Below are positions 11,496 to 21,955 of a DNA stretch of 64,000 nt, in pieces; the first letter of the stretch is position 1; each line of letters starts with the position of its first letter. The notes under the pieces were generated by a model that was not told the origin of the DNA, made no database searches, and saw only the letters and a program-made list of their open reading frames with translations. Both the position numbers and the translations under genes were made by a program. The DNA comes from Agrostemma githago (taxonomy: Eukaryota > Streptophyta > Magnoliopsida > Caryophyllales > Caryophyllaceae), in contig OY288261.1 of NCBI GenBank assembly GCA_958450325.1, positions 13,877,277 to 13,941,276 on the forward strand, written 5' to 3'.

Positions 11496-13105
11496 TGATA
11501 AGTGTCACTTGTAGTGCCTATTTCGTAGTGTTTTGGTCCCGTTTTCCTTGTAGAATCGCTCCTTGGGAGCGGTTTAGGGGCTTCTTATGCTTCCTTTAGT
11601 TCGTTTCAGGTTCCCGAGACCGAATTGGAAGAGTTGGAGCGATTCCGACTCGATACATACACATTTTGGAGCCAACGAAGCTAAGGAACGATGACTCGAT
11701 GCCTTGGAATCGACCCCGAGACCTTGGGACCCAATCGCGAGCCTCCGAGACCCGATCCCGAGTCCCGAGAATCGATGGGAAGCCCATGAGAACCAAGGAG
11801 GGGCCAAAAAGTTCATATTGGAAGCCTACAAGACTCATCCCGGACGGGTATGGCCTCATCCCGTCCGGGATGAAGGAGGAACGAAGAGCAGCTAATGGAG
11901 GGTGTTCCGGATCGGGAAAAGGAAATCCCGATCGGGAATCCCCACAATCCCGATCGGGAATTACCTTCCCGACCGGGAAATTCCCCAGCTCACCCGCCTT
12001 CAATTCCTTTCTTCTCCTTTCATTCTTAAACCCTATATATACCCTTCCTCTTGTAATAAGACATTATGTTAGGTTATCTCCTTAAAACCCTAGACTACTT
12101 TAGGTTAGATTAGATTAGATTAATGTAGATTAGTCGATAATTAGTAGTTAATCTTAGATTAGTACTTGTATTAAGGGAATTCTTCAAGATCTTCTCCAAG
12201 CTTGACAACCTTGGATGTTTGTTTTGTGTTTTCTTCATTAATGCAAGTTTTGTTCTTTCTCCTTCATTAGTTTGGTATAATCTCTTCCTTTTCCTCTTAA
12301 TATTTATTTATGTTATTAAAGTTTCAATCTTTGATTGTAGTTAATAGTTTTCACTAGTTTGTTTATGTTTGTTTTGTTTCTTATGATGATTCTCCATGTT
12401 AGTGTTAGTTGTAGTTGGATTATGTTAGAGTAGTGTTCTTGCTAGGGTTAGTAAGGTGATTAGGGTGTTGATTGGGTGATTAAGGGTTGGTTAGAGATGT
12501 TGGTGGAAGATTTGGGTTTCCTCTTGTTTGATGCACATCACATGTTTGTTGAATTGCTTGAATGACTAAGTATGTACGAATGCTTGTTTTCTTGCCTTTC
12601 TTTGTGGGTGTTAGTTTGTTGTGGGTTCGGTCCCCTCACTAAGTTGCGAGAGCCCGGTGAGGACGACCCCTAGGCCGGTCTAAGTTGCGAGAGCCCGGAT
12701 TCGACCTAGGATCATAGCGCGCTAGAACCCCGAGTGTGTTGTGTGTCGCCGAGATGGGTTCTAGGTGGAACCTCTAGGTGAGTCTAAGACGCGAGAGCCC
12801 GGACCAACCTAGATTACCCTACTACCTCCTTCACTCTAGTCCTCCCTTGACCATTCCGTTACCCCTTTGACCCCGACCTAATCCTAGCCCGTTTTCCTTA
12901 GTTGTTACCTTAGTCATAGTCTAGCCTCCTCCCTTCTCATTATCATCTAGTTTAGCTCGTTGACTTAGTTTAGTATTTGGGCGACCTAGTCTAGACGCCT
13001 CTTACCGTCCCCGTGGATTCGACCCGACTTGCCCTATCTACCCTAGTTAGGATTAGCCGGTTATTTTATTGACGGTTGGGATTCCACGACAAATCCTTAC
13101 CATCA
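11496..13105 (+). repeat. 5' LTR of the gypsy element
   Basis: TGATAAGTGTCACTTG... to ...CTTACCATCA. It holds a palindrome cluster (11835-11981), a TATA box (12033-12041) with a leader, and, towards the end, three copies of TAAG..GCGAGAGCCCGG at about 12639, 12680 and 12784. Confidence 0.92.
11835..11981 (+). promoter_or_regulatory. Cluster of CCCG-NN-CGGG palindromes upstream of the LTR TATA box
   Basis: It contains CCCGGACGGG and its mirror CCCGTCCGGG, three TCCCGATCGGGA or close forms, and TTCCCGACCGGGAA. Arms are constant and the central two bases vary. The TATA box CTATATATAC lies about 50 bases downstream at 12033-12041. Confidence 0.7.
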
Positions 13106-13108
13106 ATT

Positions 13109-13126
13109 TGGCGCCGTTGCCGGGGA
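13109..13126 (+). other. Primer-binding site, tRNA-Asp type
   Basis: TGGCGCCGTTGCCGGGGA lies three bases after the 5' LTR and matches the complement of the last 18 bases of plant tRNA-Asp, including the CCA tail. Confidence 0.9.
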
Positions 13127-13362
13127 CGGTGCTAGTTTGGACTTTGTTTTCCTATTTGCTTGACTAAGTCTTTGTGTTTGTGTTTTCTTTTTTTTTCTTT
13201 TGGTTACTTTGCTTCTTGTGTGTGTGCGGTTTATTTCTCTCTTGTCTAGTGCCCAAAAAGCACTAGACTTCTCACGTTTGTTCTTAGTCCACAGTTTGTG
13301 CTTAGAGGTGGTGATTATCTTCTTCTTGCGACTCAGAGCCGCTTAAACGGACGGTTGCTAGA

Positions 13363-14550
13363 ATGAGTGGTTTCCAACCGGGTATGGACTACGATTTTCG
13401 AGCAAGCATGGGGTTTGATCTAAACTCCACACACATGGAAGCCGATATGAGCTACCACTCTTCTTCCATGAACCAAGGGTATGACATGACGTCCCCCTAC
13501 CACTATCAAGCTTCTTGGGGTAATCAAGATGGGTATGATCCTCAAGAGTATGAAAATGGCTACCAACAAGTGAATGACTATCACTCCTACGACCATGGTG
13601 GCTATTACTCGAGCTATGATTGTGAGCCCATCATGTACACTCAAGATTCACCTTGTGGAAGCCAATATCCCCAAGACCCACAATATTACCCTCCACCCCA
13701 ACCACAATATGAACCTTATGACCCACAATACTACCAACCACCCCAACCTTGCTACCAACAATATGATGCCCAACCCTTTGGGCATCATCAAGATTATCAA
13801 GGAGCTTTACAAGACTCCAATGACCACCAATCGCTAAACTTGGAGTTGCATCAATCGATTCTTCAAATGCAAAAAGACCGACAAGAAATGGCCATCCAAA
13901 CGAAAAAGAATTATGAACTCTTGGCCAAGCTCCAAAGGGAATTTGAAGAACTTCAATCGTCTACCCAAAAAGAGACGAATGAGGAGATAACTCTTGGTGA
14001 AGGCAACATTGGTGAGGAATTGGAAGAAGATAGTGAGTGGGATAGTTTGGTGGAGTTTGTAGAGTTGTTGGGTGAAATTGTGAGCCTCGAGTTGCCCTTG
14101 TCCGAGAATGTGGATAAGCATCAAGAGCCCCTAGAAAGTGAGCCAAGCAATGACTTGGAGGAGATTGAAACCGCCGGTAGAGGTTTCGATCCTATCCTCC
14201 AAGATGATGTGGGGCCGAGTGATGAAGATGGGGAACCACAACTTGAGGCAAGTGTGGGGGTGTGCATCGACGAAGTGAGGCCAAAACCGCTTTTTGTGCC
14301 TCGTTTCTTGGAGATGAAGCTTGCTTGTGGCTGGAGGCAATGCTTAGGGAGGAAGAGACCGGTGAAGCTCGTAGGATGGAGAGACCCCGGAGACTACTTT
14401 GAAGATGATGTCGGGTCTTGGGATTCCTACTTCTTGCCTCCTCCTTGGAGGCCGTGGAGGTCGGTTAAGCTCGAGCGCTTCTTGGGCCTTCACTATGATG
14501 TCGGTAGCGCGTTCGACTTGCTCCTCCATGCCCTTGAGGGCTATGGTTGA
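13363..14550 (+). CDS. Q/Y/P-rich coiled-coil protein of the gypsy element (395 aa), function unknown
   Basis: An intact frame beginning 237 bases after the primer site, the usual place for gag. Residues 1-150 are low complexity, rich in Tyr, Gln, Pro, Asp and Gly with many QYY, PPQPQYEP and DPQYY repeats (prion-like). Residues about 155-205 are a charged heptad-like segment (LHQSILQMQKDRQEM, LAKLQREFEELQ) likely to form a coiled coil. Residues 206-310 are strongly acidic. The last 80 residues are mixed, with several Trp (WRPWRS). There is no zinc knuckle, protease or capsid motif that I recognise. The acidic and Q/Y-rich composition is unlike a normal gag. It may be a highly diverged gag-position protein that helps packaging, or a captured host sequence. 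That it stays open while the rest is non-coding fits both youth and some use. Confidence 0.65.
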   Translation: MSGFQPGMDYDFRASMGFDLNSTHMEADMSYHSSSMNQGYDMTSPYHYQASWGNQDGYDPQEYENGYQQVNDYHSYDHGGYYSSYDCEPIMYTQDSPCGSQYPQDPQYYPPPQPQYEPYDPQYYQPPQPCYQQYDAQPFGHHQDYQGALQDSNDHQSLNLELHQSILQMQKDRQEMAIQTKKNYELLAKLQREFEELQSSTQKETNEEITLGEGNIGEELEEDSEWDSLVEFVELLGEIVSLELPLSENVDKHQEPLESEPSNDLEEIETAGRGFDPILQDDVGPSDEDGEPQLEASVGVCIDEVRPKPLFVPRFLEMKLACGWRQCLGRKRPVKLVGWRDPGDYFEDDVGSWDSYFLPPPWRPWRSVKLERFLGLHYDVGSAFDLLLHALEGYG

Positions 14551-14876
14551 AGAATGGAGCCCACCATCCTAGGTTTGACGGAGTTCCTAAAAGAACCGTC
14601 ATGTTGTATATTCCCATCTCCTTTTCTTTAGAGTACTTGTGCTTGTATTTGTGTTTTATCTCTTGATTTTGTTAGTTTTGTGATATTCTTGTAATATTGG
14701 ATTATTGATGAGCGATGTGAGGGAGTGAATTTGATTTGTCCTTTGAGTTTATTGTGATAGGTGAAGTGAAGGTGACTCCTAGAAAGGAATGGTTGATGAT
14801 GGAGTTTGGTTTGCGAGCGAGGAAGTCGGTTTTTGAAGCTTATGATAAGCTTTTGGGCTTGGGGAAGCGAAGAAGA

Positions 14877-15067
14877 CTCATCCCGACCGGGAAGAAGGCT
14901 TCCCGACCGGGAAGGATGAAGAATCCCGACCATGAAGGAGCCATCCCGATCGGGATGAAGGTGCTGAAAATCGGATTCACTGGAGTGCTTTCCCGACCGG
15001 GACGAGGGCTTCCCGATCGGGAAGGGTTTATCAACCCGATCGGGACCATCCATCCCGACCGGGATGG
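14877..15067 (+). repeat. Internal CCCG-NN-CGGG palindrome cluster
   Basis: At least seven copies of CATCCCGACCGGGA / TTCCCGATCGGGAA-type palindromes with short spacers, the same family as in the LTR but outside it. They create an apparent protein repeat in the overlapping frame 14736-15239, which I do not regard as a gene. Confidence 0.8.
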
Positions 15068-15774
15068 TCCCCTTTGTCTCCACCCATCCATTATACCCCC
15101 TCCCAACCTCCCTACTCCTCCTTGTTCCTATCATATGACCCATACACCTCACTTTACACCGAGATCCACATTAAATCCCACTCCCCTCACACCATTACTA
15201 CCCCAACCATGCGGTTTTATCATGCTTGAAGGAGGATGACAACGAAGACAACAAGCAAGCGCCTATAAGTGATCTATGAGACGATGGAGAGAGTGAGTTG
15301 CTAACCTATGGTACGGCAACTATCCTTTCTTTTCTGTTTTTGTTGATTGTTTTCCTTTGCTTATCCCCTTCCCTTATCTTTTGTGTCATGGTGGCCTTCA
15401 AGGCCTTGGTATATGTCGCTCCCGACTCTCGATGACGTCACTACATCGAGAGTCATTTCAAAATCCAAAATTTTACAAGATTTTCACTTTCTTTTTTTGA
15501 GGATTTAGTCGGATTTAGGCGGAATCCGGGCTAGGTGACTTGATTACACCTAGCCCTCCCCTCCCATTTCCTTTTATTTCCTTCTTTTTGTTTTCTTCCC
15601 CCCATCCATATCTCTTTCTTGTCTCGGCCCATGGTGACTTGATTACACCCCGGCCGGACACCTTCTACCTTTTTCTTCACCTTATTTTTGCATTTTAGCT
15701 TTATTTTCGTAGTTCCTTTTTCTTTCTTTTGTCTCTCCGCACCCTACGATCGAGCATGAGGACATGGCTCGATT

Positions 15775-15788
15775 TAAGTGTGGGGGAG
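15775..15788 (+). other. Internal duplicate of the polypurine tract
   Basis: TAAGTGTGGGGGAGC is the same, apart from its last base, as the tract before the 3' LTR (TAAGTGTGGGGGAGT, 17531-17545). No LTR follows here. Confidence 0.7.
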
Positions 15789-17530
15789 CGATATTCTAGT
15801 ATAGTTAGTTTTATTTTCGTAGTTTTTCCGAAAAAAATCTTTAAAACCATAAAATTGAATTTTTTTCATAAAAATCAAAAAGATTTTTCTTTTGTGTGTT
15901 TTCATTTTGTGTCTTTGTGTCGTATATTTGTTTGTGTGCGTGTTTTGCCTCCCTTTGTCCTTATAGGTTACTTTAATCGCCAATGACTTTGGAAAGCTCT
16001 AAAGACTTCCGGTAACATCTTATCCCTTTTTCTTCTTTATCTCTTATGGAGTTTGGAGGAGATTGTGATGTTGTGTGCTCGGGTGGAGCTTTGTGCATAT
16101 TGGTGGGTGATTTGGTGACTTGTTTGGATGATCGGGGTGGTGTTTGTGTTGCGTTTGTTATATGTTGTTTTGTTATGTTTTGTTTTTGTTGCCTTTGTTT
16201 CTTTTTCTTTCGTTCGTTTTCGTCTTGTCTTTGTTTTGTGTGTATTTGTGTCTTGTATGTAAATGGTTTTCGAAAACCCGGTTTAGAGGCTAGTGTGTAA
16301 GTAGCTACTTTCCCTTCCTAGTAGTATAAATCGAGTCTTGGACTTTAATCTAGTAGAATGACCCTAAATCAATGAGTTCGTTGGTCCTTTATCTCGAGTC
16401 CGCCTAGCTTACTAGGAATTTACTACGGGATTTGCACTTTTGACCATTATGACCACCCACGGTGTGAAAAGGCCTTGGTTACCGAGTCTCGTCCCCTAGG
16501 TGACCGTGTTTAGGATTGTTTGATTAGTCCAAGTTATCCACTTTTTGTGGGTTTGAAGAGGGATCGCGACCCTCGACTCACTCATTTCCCTACCTCCTAC
16601 ACATATCCACACAATAAAATGCAAATTGTTGATTCTCCCTTTCTTGTTATTCAATGAAAATGCCAAAAATGTCAAATCTTGCCAAAAGGGCAAAGAAAAA
16701 AAAAAGAAAAGAAAGAAAAAAAATGAAAGAAAGAAAAGAATGAAGAAAAAGAAAAGGCACAAATGCCAAAAAGAAAATAGAAAAGAAGAAAAAAGAAATG
16801 GCATGGCAAAACAAAGCAAAAACGTCAAAAGGAAAGAAAATGCCAAAAGAAAACCCGTCTCACAAAAACATACCCTCTCAAAATAAGCCTTTTTCCGACC
16901 TTTGCCGTGAAGAGCCTACCAAAGGACCGAGTCCCGAGGAAGGATGATAGCGGCATTAGTCGGTCTTCCCTCATTTTGCATGTTTTCCACCTTTTTACTT
17001 GGACTAGTTAGGCGGTCTTGGACACGGGACGACCCTCTTGGCTCACGCTAAAGGGGGCGGGGTCTCACTTACCTACAGTGTCGACTAACACCGTGGTTCC
17101 TCACTTTTCCACTCCGCCGATCGTCCCGTAGTACGTTTTTAGAAAGTTAGGAGGACCTAGGTAAGTTACCAACGTTTTTGTTGCTTTATCGTCATACTAT
17201 TAGGGTTTAGTCCACCTTGGTTTGTATTGCTAGCTTGGGAACGTAGTCACTTACCTCGAGTCCTAAACCGGTGCCTCTTTCACCGCTTTTAGAGGGAAGC
17301 GGTATTTCTTTTGTTTTGGGTGCAACCGATTATGTGTTTGTGTGTGTGTTTGTTTGTTTATGTGTTTTGTGTCCGGTTGCATCCACAGTTTTGTCGCAAG
17401 ACCCAACTTGCCTTGCGGAGTGCACTTGTCCTCTAAGTGCACTCACGTGATTTGAAGGGGCGTAGGGTGCGCTAATACCCACTCGGATAGTTTAGTAGTA
17501 GTATGTGCTTACTCGAGGGCGAGTAAGGGT

Positions 17531-17545
17531 TAAGTGTGGGGGAGT
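17531..17545 (+). other. Polypurine tract of the gypsy element
   Basis: TAAGTGTGGGGGAGT immediately precedes the TGATAAG start of the 3' LTR, the position from which plus-strand DNA synthesis starts. Confidence 0.88.
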
Positions 17546-19155
17546 TGATAAGTGTCACTTGTAGTGCCTATTTCGTAGTGTTTTGGTCCCGTTTTCCTTG
17601 TAGAATCGCTCCTTGGGAGCGGTTTAGGGGCTTCTTATGCTTCCTTTAGTTCGTTTCAGGTTCCCGAGACCGAATTGGAAGAGTTGGAGCGATTCCGACT
17701 CGATACATACACATTTTGGAGCCAACGAAGCTAAGGAACGATGACTCGATGCCTTGGAATCGACCCCGAGACCTTGGGACCCAATCCCGAGCCTCCGAGA
17801 CCCGATCCCGAGTCCCGAGAATCGATGGGAAGCCCATGAGAACCAAGGAGGGGCCAAAAAGTTCATATTGGAGGCCTACAAGACTCATCCCGGACGGGTA
17901 TGGCCTCATCCCGTCCGGGATGAAGGAGGAACGAAGAGCAGCTACTGGAGGGTGTTCCGGATCGGGAAAAGGAAATCCCGATCGGGAATCCCCACAATCC
18001 CGATCGGGAATTACCTTCCCGACCGGGAAATTCCCCAGCTCACCCGCCTTCAATTCCTTTCTTCTCCTTTCATTCTTAAACCCTATATATACCCTTCCTC
18101 TTGTAATAAGACATTATGTTAGGTTATCTCCTTAAAACCCTAGACTACTTTAGGTTAGATTAGATTAGATTAGTGTAGATTAGTCGATAATTAGTAGTTA
18201 ATCTTAGATTAGTACTTGTATTAAGGGAATTCTTCAAGATCTTCTCCAAGCTTGACAACCTTGGATGTTTGTTTTGGGTTTTCTTCATTAATGCAAGTTT
18301 TGTTCTTTCTCCTTCATTAGTTTGGTATAATCTCTTCCTTTTCCTCTTAATCTTTATTTATGTTATTCAAGTTTCAATCTTTGATTGTAGTTAATAGTTT
18401 TCACTAGTTTGTTTATGTTTGTTTTGTTTCTTATGATGATTCTCCATGTTAGTGTTAGTTGTAGTTGGATTATGTTAGAGTAGTGTTCTTGCTAGGGTTA
18501 GTAAGGTGATTAGGGTGTTGATTGGGTGATTAAGGGTTGGTTAGAGATGTTGGTGGAAGATTTGGGTTTCCTCTTGTTTGATGCACATCACATGTTTGTT
18601 GAATTGCTTGAATGACTAAGTATGTACGAATGCTTGTTTTCTTGCCTTTCTTTGTGGGTGTTAGTTTGCTGTGGGTTCGGTCCCCTCACTAAGTTGCGAG
18701 AGCCCGGTGAGGACGACCCCTAGGCCGGTCTAAGTTGCGAGAGCCCGGATTCGACCTAGGATCATAGCGCGCTAGAACCCCGAGTGTGTTGTGTGTCGCC
18801 GAGATGGGTTCTAGGTGGAACCTCTAGGTGAGTCTAAGACGCGAGAGCCCGGACCAACCTAGATTACCCTACTACCTCCTTCACTCTAGTCCTCCCTTGA
18901 CCATTCCGTTACCCCTTTGACCCCGACCTAATCCTAGCCCGTTTTCCTTAGTTGTTACCTTAGTCATAGTCTAGCCTCCTCCCTTCTCATTATCATCTAG
19001 TTTAGCTCGTTGACTTAGTTTAGTATTTGGGCGACCTAGTCTAGACGCCTCTTACCGTCCCCGTGGATTCGACCCGACTTGCCCTATCTACCCTAGTTAG
19101 GATTAGCCGGTTATTTTATTGACGGTTGGGATTCCACGACAAATCCTTACCATCA
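17546..19155 (+). repeat. 3' LTR of the gypsy element
   Basis: 1610 bp, the same length as the 5' LTR and nearly identical to it. Palindrome cluster at 17885-18031, TATA box at 18083-18091. Ends CATCA before the target copy GTGAT. Confidence 0.93.
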
Positions 19156-19160
19156 GTGAT

Positions 19161-20453
19161 GTCTCGTATCTGCATGTCATGGTTGAGCAAATTAATGCGA
19201 TATTAAAATCGTGAGTCTCATATAGGTGATTAATAGTCATTTTTCCTGGTAACGGATATCACATGAATAAAAGATTCGATTAACAACCATTATCTCGTGA
19301 CACGAATATGTCATCGAATACAATCCCCTTTCCACTAACCAAATAACTCAACTCATATATTTTCCCGCCTAAAGATATCCACCAATAAAAATTAAAAGAT
19401 AGATCAAATGCGCTATGTGCAACTCGAACCCTTGACCTCATATGTATCACCCTTATCCTCTCCAACTACACTCTAACATCTTACTGATTAAAATATCACT
19501 ACATCACATATAAAGCTATACACCACAGAAAGTATGTAATTAAGGAAATTTGATTGATTACATTGATTAGGAAAATCACATGTTTTACATAGAAGATATC
19601 ACCTACAATATTTAATATGGAATGTATGATCAATTTTTTTTTAAAAAGTATAAACATATTGTATTCTGTTTTAACCAAATAGTTGCATTATTTTTGTTAA
19701 TAGGAGATTGCACCATCCCGTACAATAATTTACATAGAATATAAAATAGTTATGATTATTATTGTATATCTTTCTGATCATATTCGAAAATCATATTCTT
19801 AACATCGATATTAAATTTAGTAACTATATAAAAATGGAATATATATTCCGATTGCTCTTACAAAGCCTAATACATAGTAAAAAATCACCGAAATTTCTCT
19901 ATATACTACTCTAAGACAATAACATTACTAACATTTTCCTCAAAAATACACTAATTTAAATTGAGAAGTAAAGAACATTTCACTAATAAATTCTCAAACT
20001 ATTCATTTTCATTAATGTTAAAGAAATTGACAAAAAAAACTTCTTTTATGAAATAATAAGATAAATTTTAAGATATGATGTCATTAACCTTGAGAAAAAA
20101 ATCAAAGAGAACGTATCACGACGTGCTAACCATTAAAAAAATCCATTATTATACAATTTTTGATAAATATTTATGTATTTTACGGTATGTTAAAGAGAGA
20201 AATGAGTATCTCAAAATGTGATATGACATAAACCGAGTATATAAAAAATATAAAAAATATTTTCATTAATTACACGTTATTTAATACTCCGTACATTTCA
20301 AGACATTACTCAAATATTTTGATTAGTTTTGCGATTTAAAAAATATTTTCCTATTTCTAAAGTACACAGTCGATGAATAGTAAAAATAAAATAAATTTTT
20401 TTTTATTTTAAATCTTAAATGAAATATTCTATAAGATAAATATATTATAAATA
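19161..20453. other. AT-rich region, interior of a Helitron-like element or flank, no gene
   Basis: No coding frame. It ends in the Helitron-like 3' terminus at 20480. Part of it (about 19405-19500) reads on the minus strand like a decayed tRNA-derived head. Confidence 0.4.
19405..19500 (-). mobile_element. Possible tRNA-derived SINE head (decayed)
   Basis: On the minus strand, TTAGAGTGTAGTTGGAGAGG resembles a Pol III box A region. About 35 bases later, GGGTTCGAGTTGC (19419-19431) resembles box B (GGTTCGANNCC). The tail and target duplication were not found. Confidence 0.35.
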
Positions 20454-20480
20454 CCGTGCATTGCACGGGATCTATACTAG
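20454..20480 (+). mobile_element. Helitron-like 3' terminus (element extends to the left)
   Basis: Stem CCGTGCA / TGCACGG with a one-base loop (20454-20468), 8 bases, then CTAG (20477-20480) followed by T. This matches the hairpin plus CTRR end of Helitrons. The 5' end is not identified. Confidence 0.55.
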
Positions 20481-20538
20481 TAATAATTAAGTGATGAAAA
20501 TTATGTTACTAGTCCATACAAGGAGGTGAATATTTTAA

Positions 20539-21266
20539 CGAAATTACTTTTTCCTAACGCAACTTTACTTAATCCTAACGAATTTTTCTTAATATTTCCA
20601 TATTTACCCTTCTCATAATTCACAGTTCTCCCAACCAAGAACAATTTTTCTCTCATTTGCATAAACTATTCAAATCACAATTACAAATCGATTATGAGTA
20701 CTAATTCAATTAGGGATGAAGTAATCACCGTTTTTCCTAAATTACTTGTTTGGTTACGGTAATTACTTTTCTAATTACTCTTTAATTGAAATTGAAGGAT
20801 TAATTTAGGGTTTTGATACTTTTTTTCTTATAATTATTGTTTAATTGAAATTGGTGTAGTAAATTAGGGGATCGATCATTAGCCCTAATTCAATTAATGA
20901 TAAACTAATTGTCGTTTTCCCTAAATCAATTGTTTGGTTACATTAATTATTTTGTCTGATCAAAATTTAATTGAAATTGAAGGATTAAATTAAGGTTTAG
21001 TTACATTTTTTTTCTAATTATTGTTTAATTGTAATTGGTAAAATAAATTAGGGTTTAGGGAACGAATTAGAGGGTGGTGGTGGTCACGGTGGTGGTGGTG
21101 ATGGTGATGGTCGGCGGGTTGGGTGGTCAAATTCGATTAGGTCAAATCTGGGATTTTTTTAGAGAGAAAATCAACATCACTTTTGAAAGGGTTGAGAAAT
21201 GACGGGGGCAAACACGTAAAATATCGTTACGATTGAGTAAACGCTCGTTAGGAAAAAGCACGACCC
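20539..21266. mobile_element. Non-autonomous DNA transposon with terminal inverted repeats
   Basis: The left inner end CTTTTTCCTAACG...TTTACT.AATC.TAACGA (from 20548) is mirrored at the right, where the sequence ends CGTTAGGAAAAAGC (to about 21259). About 29 of 36 bases match. TATTTTAA flanks both sides (20531-20538, 21267-21274), a possible 8-bp target duplication. The outermost nine bases do not match, so exact ends are uncertain. The interior has no gene but contains duplicated TTAATTGAAATTGAAGGATTAA-like phrases and a GGTGGT repeat near 21071. Confidence 0.55.
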
Positions 21267-21274
21267 TATTTTAA

Positions 21275-21940
21275 TTATGTGTTTGTTTAAAAACACTGAT
21301 ATTTTTACCGAAATCGGTATAGTAAAGATCACAATATCTTGTGAAGACAATGTGATAATGCGACCATGTATTTATATGGTGAAATAAATGATCAGTTGAT
21401 TAATGATCAATTTACAGTTATTATCATCACATGGAATTGAATTACTCTAAGAGTAATATATATATAGTCATATTCCGGAAAGGAATATTGACGGGTCTTG
21501 CCTATTGTATTAGACACCATTTGTGTCATGTCACTATCATTTGCTATGGTCATATGACTAAATGAAATTAGTGTGCACATATGATTGAATGTAGCTAAAC
21601 AGAAGTTAGCAGGATGAGAATCGGTCAACTAGTAAAATTGACACGAAAATATTAAAAATGTGACAAATTGAGGCCATCCGGGTTCTCCTTACACCTGTTT
21701 CGATAAACCCGGCGTTTGTCTTGAAAGAATTTAATGGCGTGCTGATCAAACTCTCTAGTGTACCATTAAAATTATATTTAAGGCAAGACAATACACTGAG
21801 ATTGAGTATGTGAAATATTGGAGATTTAAATACTACTCGTAGTTGGATAATGAAGATGAATGTCCATATCCGATTGACCTTTAAGGTTTTAATTATGTGA
21901 CCTATAGTCACAGAGAATTTTACAAGTAGTTCATGTAATC
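21275..21940. other. AT-rich sequence without a gene
   Basis: No domain or repeat recognised, only short random frames. Confidence 0.4.
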
Positions 21941-21955
21941 AAAGTTTACAATGTA

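Larger units (their letters stand above)
14551..17530 (+). other. Non-coding 3' interior of the gypsy element
   Basis: No pol motif in any frame. It includes a second palindrome cluster (14877-15067), T-rich tracts (15320-16270), an internal copy of the polypurine tract (15775-15788) and an A/G-rich low-complexity stretch (16680-16850) that yields a Lys/Glu-rich spurious frame. Confidence 0.65.
11496..19155 (+). mobile_element. Young non-autonomous Ty3/gypsy retrotransposon (tRNA-Asp primed)
   Basis: Target duplication GTGAT at 11491-11495 and 19156-19160. Two LTRs of exactly 1610 bp (11496-13105, 17546-19155) differ by about eight substitutions by eye, so the insertion is recent. The primer site TGGCGCCGTTGCCGGGGA (13109-13126) complements the 3' end of plant tRNA-Asp. 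The polypurine tract AAGTGTGGGGGAG lies just before the 3' LTR. The 4.4-kb interior has one good reading frame (13363-14550) and no pol, so it must be moved by a partner element. Lineage within gypsy cannot be fixed without pol; Athila or Tat are the likely partners. Confidence 0.92.

Noticed and set aside
11596..12085. Overlapping frames of 135-139 residues in the LTR, repeated in the second LTR
   Set aside because: They occur on both strands of LTR sequence, are caused by GC-rich palindromes without stops, and show no domain.
14736..15239. 167-residue frame with PDR/PGR repeats
   Set aside because: Its repeats are the palindromes read in frame; there is no start context or conserved domain.
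16626..16886. Lys/Glu-rich frame of 86 residues
   Set aside because: Purine-rich low-complexity DNA in the non-coding part of a retroelement.
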